Positions 11,435 through 23,700 of a stretch of 64,000 nucleotides of DNA are shown here, one piece after another. This stretch comes from Cerioporus squamosus. Its lineage: Eukaryota > Basidiomycota > Agaricomycetes > Polyporales > Polyporaceae. How positions within the stretch are numbered: position 1 is the stretch's first letter; each line of letters starts with the position of its first letter. The stretch spans positions 62,001 to 126,000 of the forward strand of contig JABYQS010000022.1 of NCBI GenBank assembly GCA_022592435.1, read 5' to 3'. The position numbers were made by a program, and so were the translations under genes. The notes beneath the pieces are model-generated. The model saw only the letters and a list, made by a program, of their open reading frames with translations, searched no databases and had not been told where the DNA came from.

Positions 11435-11998
11435 GAAAGTCGGTACCTCCTCGCATCCAAAATGGGCAATTATTATTTGGTCATCACTAGAACTTACTCA
11501 GTCAGTTACTGTAAGTAAGTTCTGAGCCTTCAATATAGTACGCTTCATTGCCGACTGTGCTGTGAACGTTCCTCCCGCCCATCCAACTGGTAAGTAACTC
11601 AACATTACGCGGGTTTGTGTGTAATCGCTACTTCCCAGCTCACCCTGGCAGCTCACCAATTGCTCCCTGTAGGTCAGTCAAGTTGTGCTCGGCGATTGGC
11701 TTTCCCCCTGGGCTTCGAACTTCAGGTTCAAGCAGCGCAGGACGACGACCCGCCGCTGCCACTGGCATGATGGTACGCTACTTGCATTTCAAGGTCGCTC
11801 TGTCAGTATCATTGACCGCAGGGGTGGCCTCAGTGCCCGCGTCTCGCTTGTACTGGTCATGGGATGCACTCGCTGCGGCCCCAAGACAGCCATCGAAGAA
11901 GCTGATGCAGTGACCAACAAAATTTACGACTGAAAGCGTGCTGTGGCGCTCAGAGAGTTGCAACAGTGTGAGCGGGTAGGCCGCCCGACGTCCCGGAG

Positions 11999-12006
11999 TA
12001 TATAAA
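11999..12006 (+). promoter_or_regulatory. TATA box of the GMC oxidoreductase gene
   Basis: TATATAAA sits 51-58 bases upstream of the ATG at 12057, a normal TATA-to-ATG distance for a strongly expressed fungal gene with a short leader. Confidence 0.6.
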
Positions 12007-12056
12007 ACAGACTCCGTCACTGATCTCTCTCGGACATCCCCCCACCTAGTTCCGCC

Positions 12057-14351
12057 ATGCATCACGCACGAAGACTAACGACTGTGGCGTGTGCTATCGT
12101 CGCCCTCGTTGTGATGAGGTCGACGGCTGTGCTTGTGGGCGATCCCGCAGACCTTCCGAACCATAAGCAGTACGACTACATCATTATTGGAGCGGGGCCT
12201 GGAGGGAGCACCGTCGCGAACCGCCTCTCAGAAGACCCTCATGTGAACGTGCTACTGGTTGAGGCCGGTCCAAGGTATGTCGCCATTTTCGGCGACGTGT
12301 AATAATGTGTAGATACTCACCTTGTAACAAGCGACGAAGGAGTTCTCGCTATAGAGGTTCCTTTCTTGGCTTCACAGCTGCAGCCGAACACGCCCTACGA
12401 CTGGAACTACACCACAACGCCTCAGCAGGGGTTGAATGGCCGTGCCATATCCTACGCCCGCGGTCACGTCCTCGGAGGAAGCTCGAGCCTCAGTACGTCG
12501 GCACCGTGCAACGGTACTCCTCAAACTGACTTCTTTTGTCTCTACCAGATCTCATGGTATGGACACGCAGTTCTCGGGACGACTTCGACTCTTATGCGGC
12601 AGTCGCGGGAGATCCGGGCTGGTCGTGGAGCGCGATGCAATCTTATTTCCGCAAGGTAGCGTCGGTATCACCGACCTGTCGCCAATCCAAAGTGTGATAT
12701 TGTTTTTCTCACAGGTCGAGCATCTCGTGCCTCCTACCGACGGCCATAAACCGGCGGGCGAGATTGACCCGCAGATTCACAGCCATCACGGTTACGTGAA
12801 CATCACGCTCCCGAACGCAAAGTTTCCTACAGATTCCCATATCATCGCGACCACTCACGACTTGCCGGACGAGTTTCCCTTTAACCTGGACAGCAACTCA
12901 GGGAACCCCATCGGGCTTGGTAAGTTCAGCCTCTAACCATCCTCCATGCCTAGCCATTTCTGATTGGAGACCTAGGATGGACTCAAGGGACATACGGCAA
13001 TGGGCGACGCTCGAGTGCGTCTTCCTCCTACATCAATCCCTTCTTGTCCCGAGACAACCTCGACGTCCTGGTCAACACAACCGCAACACGGATCGTGCAA
13101 ACTGGTCGTGCAAATGGCCATCCTGAGTTCCGAGCCGTCGAAGTCCAGCGGTCCCGTACATGTACGTGCATCATATTCGTGCATCTTTAACTCAGCATTG
13201 ATGTTCCTTGCTCTAGCTTCCAACCACACCTTGCACGCCGTCAAAGAAATCATTCTCTCCGCTGGAGCGATCAATACGCCCAAGCTCCTCATGCTCTCCG
13301 GCATCGGCCCTGAACCTCAGCTCCGTTCTCTCGGAATTGCGCCCATAGCCGACAACTCGCACGTCGGACAACATCTCGTAGACCATCCGCGCGTGAGCAA
13401 CCAGTTTGGCGTAGCCCATCCTCAATACGACGTCACGGACGCCATCGGACGCAACACGACCCTTTTCAATGCGTTGCTGCAGGAGTGGAAGAACACTCAG
13501 CCACATCGGGGCTTCCTGGCGAACGGCGGTTCTAATCAAGTTGGGTGGTTCCGAATTCCGGACGACGATCCGATCTGGGACACAGTGGAGGATCCGAGCA
13601 CTGGACCCACGTCGCCGCACTACGAATTCCTCTTCAGAGTAAGAATATCGGTTACTTCTTGGACGTGTACGCACAAGTACTCAAGAATCGCTCAGCCAGG
13701 ATTCGCTTCCACTCTCGGCCAGCCTGCCCCATCCTCCGGGAACTTCCTGACGGTCAATACCGTGGTCGTCTCTCCTTCCTCCAGTACGCACGCTTCCTCA
13801 AGGCAGACGTCTTCCGTGCATGAACTGACCGTACGTGCCGCAGGCGGCTCAGTGACACTCGCCTCCGCTGATCCGTTCGACCCGCCTCTCATCGATCCCA
13901 ACTTCCTCAACAGCACTTTCGACATATACGCTCTCAGAACTGCAATCCGCGCCGCTGTCCGCTTTCTCTCGGCGCCCACTTGGGACGGCTTCATCACCGG
14001 GCAGGCGGGACCCTTCGCAGACGTCGACCTGAGCTCCGACGACGCAGTCGATGCATGGGCGCGCGCGCAGGCATCCACGATCTGGCATCCTGTCGGGACT
14101 GCACGCATGGGAGCATGTGGTCAAACTGCGAGCGTGGTGGACCCGGATCTGAGAGTGAAGGGCGTCGAAGGCGTGAGAGTCGTAGATGCGAGTGTCTTCG
14201 TAAGTACCCTCCCCTTGGACTCTATCGTGGTGGAGTCGCTGCTCACCTTGTGCGGCAGCCGACCATCCCAGCGGCGCATCCTCAAGCTGTGGTGTATGTC
14301 TTTGCAGAGCGAGCAGCGGATCTGATCAAGCACGGACAACGCGCATGTTAG
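12057..14351 (+). CDS. GMC oxidoreductase, aryl-alcohol-oxidase-like, secreted
   Basis: Nine exons (12057-12274, 12332-12492, 12549-12655, 12715-12919, 12976-13161, 13217-13638, 13696-13783, 13844-14199, 14259-14351) give 611 residues with every phase closing. An N-terminal hydrophobic signal sequence leads to the FAD-binding Rossmann motif at residues 45-50 ([20 protein letters not shown]) and the first GMC signature ([19 protein letters not shown]). The second signature is [19 protein letters not shown]. The catalytic histidine pair is H544 ([12 protein letters not shown]) and H588 ([11 protein letters not shown]). The 44-residue spacing matches aryl-alcohol oxidase. Such enzymes oxidise aromatic or other primary alcohols and make H2O2 for lignin-degrading peroxidases and Fenton chemistry. 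The substrate cannot be told from sequence alone; a related GMC alcohol oxidase is the alternative. Confidence 0.92.
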
Positions 14352-14968
14352 AACGCAGTTCGAGGAGGCGCTGCCCGCTGTTGTTTGAAATGACTCGGCC
14401 AGGTCGGGTACAAGGTGCTGAAACCGGATCGTGCACTTCGCATGTCTCGCGGGAAGCCGTTCGTGCACATGATGGAAGGATAGAACATGTACAACATACT
14501 GACATTGTCCCGGAGCGTCAAGACGACAATATAATTGGGTACTAGCGAATCAAAGGGCACGGGACGTGTAGTAGAGCACACTGCTAGGAAGACGTATACA
14601 CATTCAGATCGTCCAATGCCATACCAGCCTGGCTAGTGATCATCGTCGTCACGTCGTGGACGAACTTGATGGATTCTTTCTGCATAGCTGGCAGGCACAG
14701 CGGTGAGATGTATGAGCGCATGAGCGTCATCGCTAGCAATGTGGAACAGTCACCGGTGTTGCATGATCCTAGTACCACTCAGGCTCTGGGTCATCGATCC
14801 CGAGCGGGTCTTCGTTGGTGAGTGGAACCTCCTGAAACTCGGCTCCATTGCCCACCCATCGACACCGCACATTACGTCTTGTTGAACAGTGCTCAGTTGT
14901 CGTTCACGGGCTTTTCCTCGTCATACTGGCGCTCGCTATTTCGTGCCCTGAATGTCACGACAAGCAGG
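14352..14968. other. gap between convergent GMC and F-box-like genes
   Basis: About 600 bases of 3' flanks. The downstream part could hold additional 3' UTR or a last exon of the F-box-like gene, but none is clear. Confidence 0.35.
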
Positions 14969-16306
14969 TTATGCCACCTCCGCCCGTAGAGAGGTGAGGA
15001 AGATACGCAGTTCCTGTTGCGTGGTCTTGGGAGACACACGCAATTTGCGATCGAAGAATTCAAGCTCGACTCTCTCAAGCTGGCAAAACTGGGACGAAGA
15101 CAAGCATTCGTCGAGGTCACCACTGACTTCCTTGAGAACAACTAGTAGACAATCCAGCTCACGATTGGTGCCTGGGGTGATCATGACCAGCTCTGTTCGG
15201 CTCGTCCCAGTATCATGGAGTGAGGGCGGGAGCAATGTGCCGTGAAAGTAATCATAGGAGAGTATGACCGTTCGCAGCTGCGGGGCACGAGCGGACAATG
15301 AGGCAAGGACCGAAGGTACCCCATCCCGACGCAATTGGTAAAGAAAGTTTGTTTGGTTACTACCGGGTAAGAGGTGCTTCCGATGCTTGAACAAGGATAA
15401 TCGAGGGAAGTTCAACTCCTGCGGAAACTCCAGACCTGCGCAGATGACGGATGAGCGGAGGGTTCTTAGAGCGATGGCCTAGCACGCACAGAGTGGAGGA
15501 TTGGGGCCGCATGTATTCCCAGTCATCTCATTGGAAGAGACAGCGAGAGTCTGCAAGGATTCGCAAGCGATGCGAAGAAGATACGAGAGCACTCCATGGC
15601 CGAGTGTCCCCCACTTAACCGGTGCAATTCAGTTAATCGTGATCCAAAACGGTTATCTGCATAAAACGTACCGTTTGGGTGGAATCGATATGAGTGAGGT
15701 GCGGAAGCCGGACGGGTAGCCGTACAGACATGATTCCCGGTACGTCATGAGTGGAAGTCCGGTGTAGGTTTGAAAGGGATACATAGCTCCTGGAGCGAAG
15801 AGAACATGACGAGCATCCTACGGAACGCTCCCAGGCTGTCGATCCGGATGCCTTTTAACCTGAGGGAAGTCACTGCTGAGACAGCAGCCAAAATGCGTAT
15901 ATGATTTGGGAACGAGAACATTTGGTCTTTGGAGTAGACGACAAGCGACCGCAAGCGAGGAAACTTCGCAGCGAGGATAATTGGGATGTACTTGGGGGCG
16001 AACATATTTCGGATGCGTCGATGTCGAAACAACGTGCCTGTCGTCTGTTGTACTGACCAACTGTTCAACTGTCTCGGAGACATCGGGGGATGTGTTGACA
16101 ATATGGGCAAGCAAATCAACCTGGTCTGGACGATTCGCAGGTCCCAGAACCAGGCTCCGGAAGAGACGCCGCCTGCTCGGGGTGAGCCAAGCACGGCACG
16201 TCAGAGCACAACTCCGCAGCGTCGCTACGAAGACCCGGTAGTTCCTGTCCCAGATCAGGTCGATGGTGCGGTATTGCAGTTCGAGGGGGACGACGGGTCC
16301 GGTCAT
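14969..16306 (-). CDS. F-box-like/LRR protein, multi-exon
   Basis: Exon 1 (from ATG at 16304-16306) encodes a degenerate F-box: VPLELQYRTIDLIWDRNYRV, SCALTCRAW, SRRRLFRSLVL. Later exons give leucine-rich pieces: FPRLRSLVVYSK, AAVSAVTSLRLKGIRI, VRLPHLTHIDST, HGVLSYLLRIACESLQTLAV, then a 3' exon from about 15415 with FPRLSLFKHR, LRTVILSYDYFHG and LERVELEFFD, ending at TAG 14969. F-box proteins are the substrate adaptors of SCF ubiquitin ligases; in Agaricomycetes they form very large, fast-evolving families. I could not fix every internal splice site, so the model is approximate and a small defect cannot be excluded. Confidence 0.6.
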
Positions 16307-18183
16307 GGTGGTATGGGAGCAAGGTTGGCTTCATATACGAGCAAGGATCTGATACGTTCACGTGAGCATAGTCAAAGTAATTCACACGAACGCCTACATA
16401 AAATCAGATAGCTTGACATACCGCACGGCGACCGCATGGCGAAGAACCTATCGGACTCAATGACGAGTTGCGCTCCGTTGGGAAGGGCTTTGTCGATGCC
16501 AGTATGACAGCGACGTTGTGCCTAGTCCCAAGAGGGAGGTGTCAACAACGATTCGTCAGCATCGAGAGGTTTGCCGTCCATTTCAGACCATCGCTTCAGG
16601 CGAAGAAACATGTCCCTACTCTCTGCGTATCTCGTCAGGCTGAGGGAGGCAAACTCGGTCGACTTCATGCTATGGTGGGACGTCAGGCCTTCAGGGCACA
16701 GCACACCGACGACCTCACGCCGAACATACCATAATGCAGCGTGCGAACCCGCATCCTGCATACGATGACGTCGCCAAAGGACCTAAGACCTGAGGACCCT
16801 CGCTCGGCATAAGACGGTATGGTGGACGTCGGTTGGGTACCCGCGGGCGAAGTCTGCCCCTGGCTAGCCATTTCGATCCAAGTCACCGCCCGCCGGCAAC
16901 CTCGGAGGCGACGCGAGGTACGAAGTGCCCTCTTGCTGGGGCGAGCTGGTAGCATTTCGGTTCCTTTCGCCACCTCGCACTGTAGTAGTACGTGGCCCTG
17001 TCCGGTCGATTGTGCGATCATCAATGTTGTCAGCATCGCTCTGACGTGAAGACGCACTGGTTGCGGCTGCGCTGCGTTGCACGACAGCGCACTTTTCGAA
17101 TTACGGGGGTCAGATTGGAGCTCGAGGTGGACATAAGTGAGTATCCGGGGCATTTCCTAACATATATGAACCGTCTGCACTCGTCAGTATCGGCGACAAC
17201 AGAGAAGTCGGGCCGGATGGTTCTAGACACGGACGAGCTCACAGATCCTCTGTCAGAGAAAAAGATGCAGTGATTGTAGATGCCTGTGTCTGACACAAGG
17301 TAGAGTCGTCGATAGAGTCCGTAGCCATCGCGATAACATCGCACAAAAATCCAAACTCACCTCGCCTCTCAACCTTACCTGACGTGCACAGAGCTCCACA
17401 CAAGCGTTGTCCTGTAGCGACGTTTCAAGCGTCGTTCGCCATGCAGAACATCGCGGGCCGCGGCCATGCGGGGGGTTACGAGAGACTTACACGGTTAGGC
17501 TCATCGCGCACGACAAGGGCGTTTCGTAACGGCTATCTTGGCACGGCCTAGGTCTTCGCAGGTACAGCTCACATGGGATAGAAGAGTTCCCTGCTCGGTC
17601 GTATTCGCCTGACTGCACCGTTCTGCCGATTTATCGTGGTACGTGTATCGTAACTTTGTCAGGGACACCGTGGATTGAGGGCACTAGATGACACGTCAGG
17701 ATTCAGTCACGCACCGGTGAGCCTGAGGCGCCCGGGCGAGAGTACGGTCATGTGATCGCGTAGTACGAGCACGGCAATGGCCGAGACGGCGACAGCGGAG
17801 ATTTGGACGGGGTTGGTATCTTCGCGGACTACGCCGTGCAGAGACTGCGAGTCGCGACAGTCGCCGCACGGCGCCCCGAGCTGGAGGAATGGTGTGTGCA
17901 GCATGCACGGCTGGGAGGCATCGTGGACGGCGCGGCGGGGCTGATGGCCGATGAGGAAGGTGCTCGGTATGCTCCGCGCAGGACTCGGACAGGCAGCCTG
18001 CAGCGTCCCACGCGTCGCAGTCCTCGTTCCTGCCTCGTCGGGCGTATATATGCGCCTCTCTTCCTCGCTCCGACCGTCGACCAGTTCTCCGCGCAGCTCT
18101 CCGCTTCCCGCATCCACCTCTCCGCGGTCTTCTCGGCCTTCTTCCTCTGCCCCGTCTCCGCATCACAGCCCCTCGTCTTCCCG
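16307..18183. other. poorly coding region with possible gene fragments (minus)
   Basis: Several minus-strand frames look protein-like but are not recognised. One at about 16522-16700 contains TEFASLSLTRYAESRDMFLR. A hydrophilic one at about 16864-17082 contains ASSRQSDADNIDDRTIDRTG. A third at about 17707-17800 has a hydrophobic helix, PVQISAVAVSAIAVLVLRDH. They could be exons of one small membrane protein or remains of one. I could not join them with convincing splice sites. Confidence 0.25.
18045..18051 (+). promoter_or_regulatory. TATA-like box of the thioesterase gene
   Basis: A TATATAT run lies about 135 bases upstream of the ATG at 18184 on the coding strand, with a pyrimidine-rich leader between. 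Confidence 0.35.
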
Positions 18184-19082
18184 ATGATCACGACGTCCAC
18201 CTTCAAGTCCCGGCTGGCCACGGAGCGCGGATGGGTCGATCCGCACGTCATGCCCAAGTACATGGACGCATCCGACGTCGCCGGCAACGCGTCCGACGAG
18301 GTCAAGCAGCTCACTCTCAACACTCTCGGCGCATATGGCGTCGGCGACACCGACTGCTTCGCATACACAGTCGGGCGGCGGATACGGATCACGGAGATGA
18401 ACATCGAGCAGAAGGGAGAGAAGATGGAGGTCGCGGTCGTCGCGGAGGTACAGGCCTCGAAAGGTGCGCCCTGCTCTCCGCCTCTCCCGCACATCCGCTG
18501 AGCTGCCCCGCAGGCATGCTCAACGGCGCAGGGACCGTACACGGCGGCTGCATATGCTATCTCATCGACAAGTGCGTGCTGCTTGCCTGTTTTCCCTTCA
18601 CATGTCCCCTCATCGCGCGCATACATCCAGCTGTGCATCCTTCCCGCTCGTAGCTCTCGGCCTCATCAAAAATATCAACGGCGTAGGGGTCACCCAAGCC
18701 CTCAACATCTTCTTCCACGCCCCCGCCTCAATGTACGTCCCCCTTTACATCCTCTCCGGCTGCCCGCCCTCGTGCTGATCCCAGCCCTCGCGCAGAGACA
18801 CATGCATGCAGATAACGAGCACGTCCGTAACGCTCGGCGGACGCATCATGACTTCGCGATGCGAGGTGAGCCGGCTACCTATCTCCCCTCCATCTCTTCC
18901 CCATCCGTCCCTCCTCGTGTCCGCGAATGCCGACGCTGATAGAACCGCGCTCCGCCCCTTCCTTCCCCCTCTTCTCTCAGATTACCGACAAGAAGACCGG
19001 CCGCATGATCGCTTCGGCGCTCCTGGGCAAGATGCAGCCAGCATCAGTCACCGCCGCCGCCGCCCGCGCGGCGAAGCTCTAG
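18184..19082 (+). CDS. hotdog-fold acyl-CoA thioesterase-like protein
   Basis: Five exons (18184-18463, 18514-18571, 18631-18732, 18796-18865, 18981-19082) give 203 residues. An N-terminal about 90-residue extension precedes a PaaI/ACOT13-type hotdog domain. The key block is GMLNGAGTVHGG at residues 94-105 followed by CICYLIDNCASFPLVALGLI; HGG with the downstream acidic residue in YLID marks the active-site helix of this family. The last strands are QITSTSVTLGGRIMTSRCEI and KTGRMIASALLGKMQP. Members hydrolyse acyl-CoA thioesters, often aromatic or medium-chain; the substrate here is unknown. All intron phases close and the size is normal. The first in-frame ATG (MITTSTFKSRLATERGWVDP) is used as the start. 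Confidence 0.85.
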
Positions 19083-20783
19083 CCTCCTCGCTCTGAGATC
19101 TGAGAACTCAGCACCCGAGTCGGTACCACTCACTTATATGCGCGTGCTCACACATACAGACCCAGGCACAGACACAGACCACTACTCTTGTACAGTCCCG
19201 CCCCGCCGATGCATTGTATGGCTACTATACACCACATGTACCATTAGCGATGTCTCTCGCCCTCGCTCTCGCCCTCGCCTTCGCTGTCGTTCGCGCTCAC
19301 GCTCCCGCCGTTGCTATCGTTATCGCTTGTAATACCATCGCTTAATCACAATCACAGGACGTCCGATGCAGCCTGCAGCCTGCCGCAGGGCGCAGGCCCA
19401 GCTCCGACAGCGGGTGCAGTAGCACTCTGCGCGACAGTCGCAGAGGCGGGAACAGCCTGCGACTTCTGAATCAGACACGGTGAGCAAACCCCTTACCTTC
19501 GCGCTGCTCACCCACTCCCCCACATCCTACAGAACTCTCGAGCTGCGACGCACACAGTACGCCGATCAGTGCACGCAGGAGTGCCACCCAGCGATCGATT
19601 GGCAACTCCACCCCTCCGCGCACGATGGGCCCGAACAAGCTGGCAATCACCCGGCCCACGCCCATGCATGTGTACGTCAACAGCGAACGTGTACGTGCAC
19701 GGCGTCCTTGAAGTCGCCGAGATGAAGCAGAAAGGGGCGCAGCCGATTTGCGCGACGCGCTTGCACTGTGCTAGATCTGGATTCTGGATCGCCGGATCTA
19801 GTAGCTCGCCGTGCGTTCTCGTTCCAAGTGAGACGGCGGCCACTGCCAACTGGCAGGGCAGCGGCGGCGGCGGCAATGGCATTGGCATTGGCGTTGGCGT
19901 TGGCGTTGTGGGGAAGCGGTCTTTACACGTGCACTGGCAGTGGCACGCCGAACGACACTCAGAGGCTTCCTGCGGCCCGCGGGAATCTGCGCTCAGACTC
20001 CCGAGTCACTCACTACCAGCTCAGGACTCAGACTGGGCCCTGGGGACCCTATGGGCGCGTGCCGCTGCTATAGTACTAGGAGGTACGAGGTCTTAGTGGC
20101 GAGCGCCGAGTGCGATCCCCAACCGCGACGCCGGCCGGGATCGCATGGCATTGGCACTGGCACTGGCAGTGTGGCTGCTGGCAGCCTACCGTGCATGCTG
20201 CCGAGACGTCGACGAGCGACGAGGCATCACCGCTGCCACTTGCACTCAACGTGGGCCCATCCAAGGCTCTAGCTCACGTTCCACGCGCTTCATCCTGATG
20301 GATCATTGACGCGTCGGGGCTCAAGAGCCCTCAGGGACTCGGGGCCTGTGCAGCCTAATCTTGAGGGTTAAGTGAGAGTGACAGCGGCGATAACGGCTGC
20401 ACCTTACAGGTGTCCAGCACCGCGGGCCGAGCCAGAGCCTGTACCACTTCCGCCGTAAGCTTCGTACGCCATACTACATAGTAATAGTCACCCCGAGTGC
20501 CCTGCGTGCCTGCGGCAGTGTCGAAGGCGTATGCCATATCCTTAGTAGGCCCTCTGAATGCCCTGCCTGCGCGTCGAAGTCTTAGTATGCAAACCATCTT
20601 TCCTCTCGCATAAGTACGCCCACGGGAGTAATCAAAGGAATGTGACGATATCTGTACAGACGATACAGCGAGATGGCTCGGGAACGGTGAAAGAACGTCC
20701 GAAACGGATACGTGCAGCACGATGGCGGGGAGCTCCGCGACTGAAAGCTCACGACCCCCCGTTTCGAGCTGCCGCGTGTGACA
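19083..20783. other. 1.7-kb non-coding region with low-complexity tracts
   Basis: It begins with a (CTCGCC)n-like tract at about 19254-19310. It continues with GGCATT/GGCGTT hexamer repeats at 19876-19912 and GGCACT/GGCAGT repeats at 20149-20175, plus short inverted repeats (CTAGATC near 19782-19800; TGCGATCCC...GGGATCGCA around 20111-20146). No convincing exon is seen on either strand. Confidence 0.5.
19876..19912. repeat. hexamer microsatellite GGCATT/GGCGTT
   Basis: Five consecutive hexamers of the GGC(A/G)TT type follow a short GGC run. A related GGCACT/GGCAGT tract appears about 270 bases further on. Confidence 0.6.
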
Positions 20784-23700
20784 CTACCGTCGAATCAAAG
20801 AGTACAGGGCGTCCCTCTCTTGTTCTGGGGAGTCGTCCACGAGCCGCTTGAAGTAGCTATCCTCTCTGGACAGCAGCACCCCGGGTGCGTCGAACTCGAC
20901 CTGAACAACCCCGAGTCAGCAACTGTTCCGCAATTCTCACGATGCTTCGGACTCACCATCCTTCCGGAATCTAGCACCATCTGTAAAGCACGTCTTAGAA
21001 ATCAGCGTATACAGCGAGAGAGTGAGAAGGACTGACCACTTTGTCATAGTCGCATATCGTGCGCAAGCGGTGCGCCACCGTCAGAAGCGTGACATCGTGG
21101 TCGAGGTGTTCCCTGAGCGAGTTCTGGATTCGCTCATCCGTGGCGTGATCTGTGAAACGAGTTTCATTGGTTAGAGGCGACAAACACGTCACGCAGCATT
21201 GTCAAAAACGCGCCTATCGACGAAGTCGCTGTAGGCAGAGGAGACAGGAGAAATCAGCGCTCAAGTTCTTTCAAACCAAAAACCGTTGAGCACCCACCTT
21301 CATCCATAATGAGAAGCTTGCTCTTCCTGACAATCGCCCGGGCCAACGCAATGATCTGGCGCTCTCCCGCAGAGAGGTCTCCCTCTCCAGAAATCCTGGT
21401 GTCGAGCTTCATACCATCCTTCGCGTGAGGATCAGTCTCCGAGAGCCCTTGGGCGCTCAGCAGTGCGCGGTTGAGCTCTGCGTCCGTATACTGCGAGAAC
21501 GGGTCCAGGTTCTGTCGGATGTCACCGGCGAACAACTCGGGCTGCGCGCCACAGAACTGGTGATCAGCGTTTGTACGCGGTGCAGGCTCGAGAAGCACTC
21601 ACGTTCTGCGGGATGATGGTGATGTTCTTGCGGAGGACGGGAAGGTCGAGCGTACCAATGGACAGGCCCGAGTACACGACCTCACCCGACCTCACGAACT
21701 TTGAGTCTAGCCGTGGGGACAGGTTGGTGAAGATGCAGCGCAGAAGCGCGAGCGTGAGGGTACTCTGTACGAGGACATTCAGCATGGCCCGCAGGAATCC
21801 CTACCAAGCGAACATACCTTGCCACTTCCCGTACGACCAACTACGAATCATCTGTTCAGCATTCCGATAACACACATGGAAAATTTCCGCTCACCGATCC
21901 CGATCCGCTCTCCAGAGCGCACTTTGAAAGTCAGGCCTTTGAGCACTTCTGGGGCTCCCTCCGCTTCACTGTACGAGGCGATGAGGTCGCGAACCTCTAG
22001 TTCACCGGTAACTGGCCAGTCTGGCCTTCGGCTCTGAAACTCAGCCAGCTCCTTGGAGTAGCCATGCTCGCCGGAACCCATCAACTCATCCTCGCGCTCG
22101 AACTTTAGATACTCTTCGATACGCTCCAGGCTATCACTCCAGTCAGTCACGGAACCGTACGAGGGCGTATTGAACTCACTTGACGGCTGTGGGAACATGA
22201 GCTCTCAAGCTCAACAACCATTATCAAGTTCAGACTCACCAGCCAGATCCAGGGCATTGAACGTTCGAACCCATTCGAAGACCTTCGTACTCGCAGCGAC
22301 TGGTGGTCGGTAGTCAGTGTTGCACCAGGCGTGTATTAGACAGACTGCGTCCACGTACTGGCCATGCTGAGGGAGAAACCAATGTTCGAGGCATCGAGCT
22401 TGGCGAAGTAGGTGAGGTAGATCGCCAGAGACACCGTGAAGAGCGAAGCCATTGTGTCCACTCGTACGGTCATCCACCTGTCGCATCGTCAACGTGAGCA
22501 ATCGAACCTTCGAACCTACAAGGCAAATCTCTGTAAACGAGCGTACCGGTTCAGGTTGAAGAACGTATTGGACGCCCTCGTCCAGCGATCAATTCGTTCG
22601 AACATCTGCTTCCGAAACCTCTCCTGGACCCCGTACGCGCGTACCGACACTATGGGGAGTCAAGTTCTGAACAAAACAGCGTGATGTCTCATACGACTCA
22701 CCGATCCCAGCAAGCGTCGTGTTGAGCAATCCGAGGATCGGCGCACGCGTGCTAGCCTCCTCCTGCTTGACAGGACGCTGTGCAGCCATGTACACCCTCG
22801 CACAGAGCGTGCCGGCGATAGCCACAGCAGCAACGCCAATCGTGAAGACAGGTGCGACTACCATGACCATGACCAACCGCACAACTAGGAAGGCAGTGTA
22901 GTCCAGGAGTGTGAAGAGAGAAGGAACAATCTGTCCGTCAACTATGGCCAACTGCGTCAGCATGTCTGATTGCAGAAGGGCATTGCGCTCTTACCAGCAC
23001 CGATATCTCCAGTACAACGAGCGATGATCTGGCTTGTAGGCGTGTCCTCGAGCCGCCTGTGGAAGCATGAGACTTACAACGTGAGTGTAGATCAGACATA
23101 AGCATACTTGAGAGTAGTTCCCAGCACGGAGTCCATCAGCTTCTTGTGAATGACAGCACAAGCCCGTAGGGAACCTTGCATGTGCATGGCCCGAGAAGCG
23201 AAGTCCGAGATCGTAGCCGCCAATAGGAGAGCTGAATAGATCCCCAAGAACCTATCCGAGACTTAGCGAACAGCGACGGCATGAGTCCAGCACAAGCATA
23301 ACTTGCTTACCACGACACCGAAGCACTGGACACCGGTCCATGCGAGTACTGCTTAGCCCAGTAACCTAGCAACCAGAACTATTCGACGAAGTCAGTCGGA
23401 TTCCGGATCCGGCCAGCTCGAATATCATACCTGAGCGTTAACCACCAGGTTGGACAGCAACAGAGCGCCCATGAAGACCAGCCAGAAGAGCACCGGGCGA
23501 GCGGACATGTTCTTCAGAACCAGAAGCCCTGCACATTGCGTCAGAACGAGGAGCTATCCATAAATCGTCGAGAAGACTCACACGAACTCGCACGTGGCGT
23601 TTCCTCAGGCTGAACCGGCGGGATAGCTTTGTCCGTCCCAGGGCTCGCTGAGGGAACATCCTCTGCGATCATGACGTCCTGCCAGTCATCAAGTTCAACC

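Larger units (their letters stand above)
10646..12056. other. 1.4-kb divergent intergenic region
   Basis: Shared 5' space of the divergent PriA/CPL1-like and GMC genes. It contains a strong 18-bp inverted repeat at 11378-11434 and a TATA box at about 11999 (listed separately). No coding exon is recognised. Confidence 0.5.
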
